Origin: Tillus elongatus
Taxonomy: Eukaryota; Arthropoda; Insecta; Coleoptera; Cleridae
Reading direction: 5' to 3'
DNA length: 64,000 nt
Assembly: GCA_964006375.1 (NCBI GenBank)
Contig: OZ023267.1
Coordinates: 81,076,182-81,140,181 of the forward strand
Part shown: one piece after another, positions 56,547 through 64,000 of the stretch
Layout of the letters: each line of letters starts with the position of its first letter
Position numbering within the stretch: the stretch's first letter is position 1
Position numbers and translations under genes: made by a program
The notes under the pieces: model-generated
Databases searched by the model: none
Seen by the model: only the letters and a program-made list of their open reading frames with translations
What the model was told of the DNA's origin: nothing

Positions 56547-58154
56547 AGTAGATTAGATTAGATTAAATTGTGAGTGGGCTATACCAGTCCCTCCACCGCG
56601 ACCTTAGGTCTATTGTGGCTCACGTCTAATCATTTAAATTTGACCCATTAATTCTAGCTCCCTGAGGTAGTCGATCTTTTTTTGTGGGTAAAACTTTGTT
56701 TGGCAGGTGTACTGCTATCTGAGTGAAGTCGCTTGCCCGTTTAGAAGCTCAAAGAAAGATAACCTCTCTCCGAGTTCGTATGGACCCGACATCCGTCAGA
56801 ATTTGCCTCGAGGTGGTACCATGAAATCCCGCTCTCGAGCAGCATCCAATCTTCAGTTGTAATGCACCCCTAGAGATCTCAGCTTCCCCCAGGCTCGTCT
56901 AAACCGGACACCCAACAGTGTTAGAGTCAAGGCAACATCCCCTCAAGTCCCGCTCCCGAGTATCGTTCAAGCGAGGCCGTCCGTCCGTTTCGTAGAACAC
57001 AGTGGGGGGGCACAAACCCCGGGTGTATACCACTCATCAGAGATCACAGCCCTCTCCGGGTCGTCTGGACACACGACACCCGCCAGCGCTCAACCCAGGG
57101 CGGTACATTTGGAACCCCGCACCCAAGTAACAACCAAACGAGGCCAATTGTCAAATTCTAATCCCACAGTGGAGACGTCAAAATCCGGGTGCATATCACT
57201 CTCCAGAGATATCCGCCTCCCCCAGGCTCACCTGTACCAGACCGCTGCTAGTGTTTCATTGACTCGAGGCGGTATCATGTCCCGCCCTCGAGCAGCACCC
57301 AAGCGGGGTCGTTAGCCCGTTTCGAAGCGCACAGAGAGGGCCTAAGTCTCCAGGTGTAAACCACCCCTAGAAATCTCAGCCCCTCTCCGGGTTCGTCTAG
57401 ACTCGGCACCCGCCAGCGTTTGCTTAAATTTCACCCAACAAATCGAGCTTCCTGCAGGGAACGATATTTGAGAGGTGAAACTTTGTTTGGCAGATACACT
57501 GCCATCTGAGCAAAGTCGCATGTCCATTTCAAAGCTCAAAGAGAGATAACCTCTCCCCGAGTTTGTCTGGTCCAGACATCCGTCAGTGTTTGACTCGAGG
57601 CAGTATCATGAGGTCCCGCATCCGAGCAGCATCCAAGCGACGTCGTTTGCCCGTTCCGAAACTCACAGAAGAGACTTCAATCTCTAGTTGTAATCCACCC
57701 CTAAAGATCCCAGCTCTCCTCCGGGTTCGTCTAGACTCGAACCCACCAGTGCTAGACTCGAGGCGACATCCCATTGAGTCCCGCTCCCGAGAATCACCCA
57801 AGAGAGGTCGTCCGTCCGTTTCAAAGCACACACTGGGGGCCTCAGACTACGGGTGTATACCACTTATCAGAAATCTCAACCCCCTCCAGGTCGTCTGGAC
57901 ACACGACACCCCAGGCGGTATCATCTGGAACCCCGCTTCCGAGTAACAACCATGCAAGGTCAATTATCCATTTCTAAACCAAGAGTGGAGGCCTCAAAAT
58001 CCGGGTGCACATCACTCCCCAGAGATATCCGCCTCCCTCCAGGCCCACCTGGACAAGACCGCCGCCAGTGTTTGACTCCAATTAGTCGCCTCTTACGACA
58101 GGCAGGAGTTACCTTGGGCTATTCTTTTAGTTAGTCCCCGGACCCACATGGGAC
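56547..58154. mobile_element. 1.6-kb tandem-repeat insert with 8-bp target duplication
   Basis: The insert sits in the endonuclease region of the R1-clade LINE. ATGGTTGT occurs at both edges (56539-56546 and 58155-58162); taking out the insert and one copy makes the endonuclease reading frame continuous (...HNH then IYFEIADE). It starts AGTAGATTAGATTAGATTAA, a short GATTA run like a retroposon tail, and ends CCGGACCCACATGGGAC. The other end, read on -, contains CTGCCTGTCGTAAGAGGCGAC, a string I associate with insect repeats but cannot name. The interior is GC-richer and made of tandem monomers (next entry). Confidence 0.8.
56680..58115. repeat. Higher-order tandem repeat: about 160-bp monomers, about 790-bp unit
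   Basis: Monomers of about 160-165 bp share GACTCGAGGC(A/G)GTATCAT, CCCGC-CCGAGCA-CACCCAAGCG, CTCCGGGTTCGTCTAGAC and CACC(A/C)CT-AGA-ATC. Examples start near 57584, 57740, 57909 and 58066. At a larger scale, AAACTTTGTTTGGCAG plus the following 120 bp occurs at 56691 and again at 57478, a period of about 787 bp or five monomers. The frames predicted across it are by-products. Such arrays are known inside satellites but are unusual inside a single retroposed insert. Confidence 0.8.
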
Positions 58155-58745
58155 ATGGTTGTGGTAAGTCAGCACCTCTCCAGTAAGAACTTTCCATCCC
58201 TGAAGCCTTCTTGACATACTTATTGTTGCTCCCGTCACGTCAATGTAAGATTTGCTGCCGTCCCGTTCGAAGGTGGGAGTGCGGCCCGTGTTTACGATTA
58301 CTAGGTCCAATTCTGCCACACATTCTGTCACCTTGGTTTGTGTTGTAAGAGCCACATACAATTGATTTTGCATTCAGGTCTCCTGCGAAAATCTCCTCCT
58401 AGCCCCGGCCCTTATTTCGAACATTAGAGTATCAATGTATTCCTTGAAGGCAGAGATATGTATTATGTTCGGGGAAACATAACAGCGGTACAGCAGCCAC
58501 CCGCCGAAGTTAAGTTTCAAGAATCCATATCCCTTTTTCACACTCACAATGACACAATCCCTATTCCTTACCCGAACCGCCACATCGTTTCTTGTATCGA
58601 AGAGTTATCCTGCCCCCTTTGAGATCTTGACGTTCGGCTCGTTTATTATAATGATATCAACAATTTTTTCGCAGGTTACCGCGTGAGTGATGTCATGCGC
58701 TGCATATGATCTTTCCAGGTTGGTTTGCAATATTTGGGCGGCGAA
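58155..58745 (-). pseudogene. R1-clade ORF2: endonuclease (APE type)
   Basis: The first domain of ORF2 nicks the target to prime reverse transcription. On - it reads LQTNLERSYAAHD (about 58700-58735), INEPNVKISKG (catalytic Glu), DTRNDVAVRVRNRD, GYGFLKLNFGGWLLYRCYVSPN, a GDLNAKS box in another frame at about 58370, and AELDLVIVNTGRTPTFERDGSKSYIDVT. The domain then breaks at HNH where the insert lies. Frameshifts near 58610 and 58375 divide the frame. The catalytic Glu and the SPN and GDxN boxes are present. Confidence 0.88.
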
Positions 58746-58749
58746 ATAA

Positions 58750-60676
58750 GACTACCTAACTTGTCTGCTTCTGGCTTCTTTTTCTTTAAACTACTGTTGG
58801 GTTTTATTTTTCCTTTTACTGGTAACTATCTTCCTAAAGTAGAGGCATCTGATTGTATCCCTCTATAGCCATCTTTGTCGCATTTTATGCAGTGAGCAAT
58901 GTTGGTTCAGCCTTTTGCCTTATGACCCTTTTGGCCACAATTCAGCCAGTGGTCTATTCAAACAGGACCTTTGCATTGCTGATAACCGTGCCCTAAGTCC
59001 AGACACTTGAAACACCTCACGACTTTGACCCTTTCCCTAGCTGGACTGTTCACCCAGCCAATTCACACAGCTACTTTTGCCAGGATCTTTGACGCCCTTT
59101 CCCTACTGAGCAGTATCGTGGTCGTTTGATTTCCTTTTCTCGTGGATCTCAGATCTTTGACGCTTATTTCATCTGCATTGCTCCCAGTCTCATCAGCATC
59201 CAAACCTGAAATATGTAGTATAGTTTCTCCCTTCTGGATTATAACTCGGCTTCCTGCCACTTGGTCTTGAATCTTCTTTCCCAGAGTATCTGCCTGGTTT
59301 CTTCCTCCCTCTACTGTCATAAGCAGATCACCTATCCCGGTTTTTCTCTGAGACCCTTTATTTCAATTCCCATCTCGTATATATTCAGTTTTTCCTTTCC
59401 TATTTTCAATAGTTCCGCGTAGGTTTTGCCTCTTGTCTTCACTATAACCTTTTCCACTCGTTTATTTGGTTATTGCTCTCGCTTCCTTTTTTCCTTCTTT
59501 GTGGTGATTTGCTTAAAAGGAATGTGACATGACAAACTCGACAACCTTCCTCATATATGTTCTGTTAACACCATCCGCCGCTATCAGGGTGCAAGACTGT
59601 TTCACATCCCTCGAGCACAGTAATCATCCCAGTGCTGTCATCAATTCGAAGACACCTTTAACCTCATTTACTTCTTATTTACTTACACAATAGGAAAGTA
59701 AGTATATAGTTCTACTATCAATTTCGTTGTTGCCACTACGACTGTTTCTGCTTTCGTTAATTATATATTCTACTTGACCCTCCTTGCATCTGTTGTCTAG
59801 TAGATCTTTTCTTTTTGGGTATCTTTCAATTACCTTTTGCGCTACACCTTTTTCTCCCTTTTTCTTTGGATCTATAATTACCACTATGTTCTTCTTTTTC
59901 CCTATCTTGGAGACGTTGCCTTCGATATCCTTGACCGTTCTATAGACATCTTCTGGCCATTCTCTATAAATCCGGCTAATTTTTCATAATGTACTCCCTG
60001 CTCCACCACTGTATTTGTGCAAAGCCTTCCCCCTATTATCTCTTTTGTCTTTCTCTATACTTGTCTGCACTCTAGCATCTGCCATAAGCTTCGCTTCCGT
60101 ACTATCTGTAGTCATCTCTGTCTGTATCCCTTGTCTGTTGCTGTGGTTTTTTATTGGTGTGAGCTCTGAATTTTTTGATAGCGCTGTTCCCACTCTTTTA
60201 GTCTTGCTATCACCTCCTCAACCACTTAGGTAATTCCTCTAGTTCCTTTCTTTATTTCGGCCTTTGTGTTGGGCGTATTCTTGACAGCTAAATTAACCTC
60301 CTCGCTGTGGATATTCAATTTCTCTAGTAAAATAATTAGTTCTGAGAATTCATTAGTGCAGTGGTATGTCCTGCTTGCTTCCTCAGGAGTTGTATCCTCC
60401 CTTATCCTCCCACTAGGCTGCTTTTTCTGTTTCATTCTCAGTCCAAGAAAGGGATCTTTCTGGTGGAGTTCTTGTAATTGAATCCATTCTCCTGAACGGA
60501 TCTATTGCATCGGTAATTGAGCCATAGAGCACAGCCTGACGGCGTTCCACCGCGCTCTCCTGCCAGTAGCTTGTTTGCTGTCGGGGGTGCCCTGTCTTCG
60601 CAGCAACCTCACCGACCGAGACTGGGGTCTCCCTCCCCTGCTCCATACACCGTTCATCTTTTTGTGTGCCAGCCAT
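58750..60676 (-). pseudogene. R1-clade ORF1 (gag-like, zinc knuckles)
   Basis: An RNA-binding gag-like protein of the LINE, on - from an ATG at 60676 (MAGTQKDERC). It is split into several frames (60413-60676, 60226-60435, 59984-60193, 59675-59884, 59063-59320). The middle is Lys/Glu-rich. Near 58980-59030 it has CFKCLDLGHGYQQC, a CCHC zinc knuckle, followed by CGQKGHKAK and HCIKCDKDGYRG, remnants of two more. R1-type ORF1 usually ends with three CCHC knuckles. At least five frameshifts. Confidence 0.78.
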
Positions 60677-60700
60677 TTATTTGTTTTTTGTGTCTCAGGT

Positions 60701-61012
60701 CCGTATCCATAGCAGTCGTCAGCAAGTTATCAATCCTTTTTTTTTCCTTTTTGAATTTTCATGGAAATGATCTGGCACCAAATAATTTTTATAACTTTTT
60801 TTTCTTGTGACATACAAATAGAGATTTTGATGTATAGCTTTTTTATTTGTTGAGATAATAAAAATTGTTTTTAAAGAAAACTCAAAATTTTCCCGGAAAA
60901 CCTGGTCCAATTTTCCTGGCCAACAAACTTATCAAAGCCACTCACGAAAGAAAGGAAGAAAGGATATGCCAAATTTCAACAAAATCAGCCCATTATTTTT
61001 TGAGTCGTCGGT

Positions 61013-61015
<3 letters not shown>
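60701..61015. other. AT-rich DNA before (TA)n, possible repeat
   Basis: No gene. The final part (GCCAAATTTCAACAAAATCAGCCC, 60968-60991) resembles a common insect dispersed repeat that often ends at simple repeats. Confidence 0.45.

Positions 61016-61096
<81 letters not shown>
61016..61096. repeat. (TA)n tract, left flank of mariner
   Basis: About 40 TA units ending exactly at the mariner terminus. Confidence 0.97.
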
Positions 61097-61100
<4 letters not shown>

Positions 61101-62362
61101 GGCGGGTCAATAAATCCGTGACTTTATGAATGAAACATGTTTTTTGACAAAAAATCATTTTATTTCTCAACATAGTCTCCTTTGAGCTCTAAACACTTCA
61201 CCCAACGTTTCTTCAATTTTTTTATCCCTTCCAAAAAATTAGATTTATCGAGGTCCTCAAAATAAGTATTAGTTTGTGAGATGATTTCATCATTGGAGTC
61301 AAATCTCTTTCCGGCGAGCTATTTCTTAAAGTTTGGAAACAAGAAATAGTCACTCGGGGCTAAATCCGGAGAATAGGGCGAATGAGGGAGCCATTCGTAG
61401 CCCAATTTATCCAATTCCGCCATGGAGACTACAGGTGTGCACCCATCCATTATCTTGGTGGAAAAGAACCTTTTTCTTGGCCAAATGCGGTCATTTTTTC
61501 TTCAAATCGTCACTGAATCGGTCCAATCAGTTGGTATAACATTACCCATTGATTGTTCTTCCCTTTTGAAGGTAGTCAATGTGGATTATATGACCTAACC
61601 CGAAAAACGGCCACCATGACTTTATTGGCTGACAAACGCACCTTGGCCTTCTCCTGCGCCGATTCGCACGGAGAAACCCGCTGTTTTGACTGCTGCTTGG
61701 TCTCTGGTGTGTTGTGTTGAATCCATGTTTCGTCCAGGGTTACGAAACGGCGCAAAAACTCGTCCCTATTGCGGGCGAACAACGCCACACACTCCTTCGA
61801 ACACGATTGCGTTTGTGGTCGATCATGAGCAAACTCGACACCCATCTTGCGGATGGTTTTCTCATACCTAACTGATCATGCAAAATCGAAACCACGTGAT
61901 ATGCCTATGGCTTCCACAACCTCCCGCACTTTTAATCTCCGATCGGCCAACACCATATCGTTCTTTTTTTATTGTTTCGGATGTGGGACCTTAACTGGGC
62001 GTCCAGAACGTTCGGCGTCGTTTGTGCTTGTACGGCCGCAACGAAATTCAGTAAACCACTTTTTTATCATGAAAATTGATGGTGCAGAGTCCCCATAGTA
62101 TTTGGCAAGCTTAGCCATGGTTTGAGTGATGTTTTTTTCCGCAAAAAATAATGTTTGATGAGCACACGAAATTCACTTATTTCAATTTTCGCTATAACTC
62201 AAGAGGTTGCCTGTTTTTAATGGCTCTCTAACACAAACTAAATGACGCAGCTTGTTTACAATTTGACAGGAGTCAACTGACAGATGCTTGTTGACAGGAG
62301 CAGTGTTGCCGTTCCTGTGGAAGAGGCTGGAAATTTCAAAAGTCACCGACTTATTGACCCGT

Positions 62363-62367
<5 letters not shown>
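61097..62367 (-). mobile_element. Mariner element, 1271 bp, with both inverted ends
   Basis: The left end TGAGGGCGGGTCAATAAATC and the complement of the right end TGAGAACGGGTCAATAAGTC agree at 17 of 20 positions, and the match goes on for about six more bases. Length is that of a full mariner. Both flanks are (TA)n, as expected for insertion at TA. The encoded transposase is on the - strand. Confidence 0.95.
61320..62180 (-). pseudogene. Mariner transposase (DD34D), frameshifted
   Basis: On - the frames give ISEFRVLIKHYFLRKKTS (N-terminus, about 62120-62175), SIFMIKKWFTEFRCGRT (helix-turn-helix), RRLKVREVVEAIG, HDRPQTQSCSKECVALFARN, FVTLDETWIQHNTPETKQQS (first catalytic Asp, about 61730), VMVAVFRVRSY, and after a frame change GYEWLPHSPYSPDLAPSDYF (third Asp, about 61380). 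The second-Asp segment is damaged. It is similar to the irritans-type mariners as I know them. Several frameshifts and stops; non-functional. Confidence 0.9.

Positions 62368-62457
<90 letters not shown>
62368..62457. repeat. (TA)n tract between mariner and the env element
   Basis: About 45 TA units. Both edges are mobile-element ends. Confidence 0.97.
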
Positions 62458-62461
<4 letters not shown>

Positions 62462-64000
62462 GGTAACACAAAACTTAAGTTTATATAAAAATACAACTTT
62501 ATTTTAGGGAAACAATACAGTGTGTTACTATTCTAATAATATTAATATAAAATGGAAGTGAACAAAGCAAGTAAATGTGAACTATATTAGTTTCAAATAC
62601 CGACTGTTAACGCAACATCGTTTAGCAGTCGCAAGTAAAATATGCATACTAAGTAAAATGATTATTATACATTTTATAGTTTATTGTACTTTAAACTTAA
62701 TAATTGAAACTAAGCAATGTCTGGTCAATGCCTTTCTCTATAACAGGGTCACTGTGAAATGTACTAATGTCACTTATAGAAGTTGGGTACATGGTGACGT
62801 ATTTCCTCCACCGTTAGTCTTGAGCACGTCCTCGTGTTCAACTTGGGGTGATTTCTTCTTCTTTAGGAAGTGTGTCCATCTCTTTCTGGACCAAACCAAT
62901 ATAGTGATGATGATGACTACTATTATAAATGTGGTAACACCTATGTGACTTGTATGCAGCATTGGATGTAGTATCTTATGTTGTGGAGCTTCTGAAAGTT
63001 GTTGCTTCAATTTTTCAGCATTTTTCAGGTGAACTGGACTGAAGCGGACTTCGTATTTTTCTTCCTTGAGTGGTAATATCAGGTCTGGAATCCACGTTAT
63101 GTTGCCTGATACGTCTGTGTATATCTCATCATTTACTGTGATTTTACAGTTAGGCAGTGTGCTTACGATAGCATTTTGGTGTATTGTTTTTCTGTCGATT
63201 TTATTTGGACATTCTTCTATAATTTCGACTGATACATCTGTTGAGATGAGCACGTTGTTGTTTCGTATCTTGATGGACGTCGTGTAGCAATTGGTTACCA
63301 TTGCAGAAGGGCAACTCGAGGGTTGATTTAGTTGGAAACTTTCTTCTTGTGGTGGATTTGAACACACTATGGCTTCTGTTATTGATGGGCATCTTTCAGA
63401 TGTCCATAAGTTTTGTTGGGCTATTTCCAAATAATATGAACTTGGGGGTATAAGGACTTTATGATTTTCTGGTAAGGGAATTATTTGAAAGTAGGAGTGT
63501 GTAAAATCGGGACCTTTAGTAAACAAATGATTGTGTCTCCTGCTGATACAACTATTAATTTAGTAAATTCAATAATTTTAAATATGTGGTTTCTGTCAAA
63601 GTTAATTAATTCATTTTTGTTATAAATTAATTCAAGATGCTGTCTTATTTGTGTTAAATCCTTCCAGGTAAATATTTCAATGTTTGTAATTTCATTAAAG
63701 CAAAGAGATATAGTTCTTTGAATAATTTTGACACTTTCTAATAAATTTTGGGCTAATGAGATTTGATATTGAATGAAACTCCTTTTTTCCATGTTCGCTA
63801 GTTCACAAAATCTGTCAGCTGTCATCTGAAGATTTTTGTTAATTATTTTTTGTTCTTCTACAAATCTTTCTGTAATTATATGTGCAAATGAATTTAGATA
63901 GTCTAGTTGAGTCATCATTTCACCTTGATTTAAATATAAGGTGTTTAAATGTTTGTTTATTTTATCGAGATCGTCTTGATCGAGAGTTCCGGTTATGGTT
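62458..64000 (-). mobile_element. LTR retroelement with env, 3' end only
   Basis: The 3' portion of an env-bearing (errantivirus-like Gypsy) element on the - strand, cut off by the window edge. Env lies at 62774-63918 and beyond. Downstream, about 315 bp end in TTACCTAATT next to (TA)n; this should be the 3' LTR, with AATAAA at about 62495-62500 (complement) as poly(A) signal. An AGTGAC...AATT reading of its ends (about 62774 to 62458) recalls insect errantivirus LTRs, but no clear polypurine tract precedes it, so the inner LTR edge is uncertain. Confidence 0.7.
62774..63918 (-). pseudogene. Retroelement env (envelope-like) protein, frame broken
   Basis: Two overlapping - frames make up an envelope-like protein. 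The upstream one (63481-63918) is helical and has no Cys-rich part. The downstream one (62774-63526, 250 codons) has an ectodomain with several Cys residues, an NIT glycosylation-type site, one strong membrane segment of about 18 residues (around residue 200) followed by basic residues, and a cytoplasmic tail of about 35 residues. The layout of a class I-like ectodomain, one C-terminal membrane anchor and a short tail fits insect retroelement env proteins (the F-like group). The shift near 63500 separates the two parts. The start of the protein, with any signal peptide or cleavage site, lies beyond or near the window edge. Confidence 0.72.

Larger units (their letters stand above)
54075..60700 (-). 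mobile_element. R1-clade non-LTR retrotransposon, split by an insert
   Basis: A nearly full-length LINE on the - strand. ORF1 lies at about 58750-60676, endonuclease at about 58155-58745, the insert at 56547-58154, RT and C-terminal zinc knuckle at 54363-56546, and the tail (CTA)n at 54077-54106. Without the insert it would be about 5.0 kb, near the usual R1-clade size. Many frameshifts make it inactive. R1-clade elements include rDNA-specific and telomere-specific families; no such target is visible here. Confidence 0.85.

Noticed and set aside
57109..58134. Ser/Arg-rich proteins in the GC-richer insert
   Set aside because: These frames follow the tandem repeat and exist in several frames at once; no conserved domain.

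Overview
The window is AT-rich nuclear DNA from an insect (at least an arthropod). It is dominated by mobile elements and carries one recognisable host gene, a piece of the EAG-type voltage-gated potassium channel gene (eag, KCNH family) on the + strand. Three eag exons can be placed with confidence: 37160-37291, 44277-44398 and 44545-44940. Their reading phases join without a gap and their junctions carry GT/AG splice signals. They encode the end of the N-terminal PAS region, a linker, and transmembrane segments S1-S3. No S4, pore or cyclic-nucleotide-binding exon follows, so 44941 to the window end is probably one large intron. The exons coding for the first part of the PAS domain are not visible upstream. 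A possible 12-nt microexon at 1633-1644 would fit the phase, which would make almost the whole window eag intron.

Layout. 1-1240: a pure 7-bp satellite (CACTTTA and point variants in blocks). 4750-6475: two broken copies of the 3' end of a non-LTR retrotransposon with a restriction-enzyme-like endonuclease; the first is interrupted by a roughly 305-bp insertion with an (AAT)n tail. 8388-8722: first of five copies of a tRNA-headed SINE family (others at 26649, 31402, 48456 and 48665). 10450-17390: a near-complete but decayed Ty3/Gypsy LTR retrotransposon on the - strand, with gag, protease, RT, RNase H, integrase and both LTRs; its 5' LTR region contains an inverted segment. 17668-18760 and 21489-22310: two related LTR-like sequences. 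32735-44210: transposase fragments of the Tc1/mariner superfamily, a fold-back array, small inverted-repeat elements and the eag exons. 46796-50640: a MITE, SINEs and a pogo-like transposase ruin. 51160-60700: three non-LTR retrotransposons, two on + and one long R1-clade element on -. The R1 element has been split by a 1.6-kb insert built of higher-order tandem repeats with an 8-bp target duplication. 61097-62367: a complete-length mariner with both inverted ends and a broken transposase. 62458-64000: the env end of an LTR retroelement on -, cut by the window edge.

The most striking pattern is the set of 14 long (TA)n tracts. At least eight of their edges coincide exactly or nearly with the end of an identified mobile element (LTR, mariner or MITE). 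(TA)n tracts therefore look like preferred landing sites, or like products of TA-targeted insertion. Almost no mobile-element reading frame is intact, so most of them look inactive. I found no tRNA, rRNA, CRISPR or bacterial-type gene. Most of the remaining sequence is AT-rich DNA in which I see no gene.
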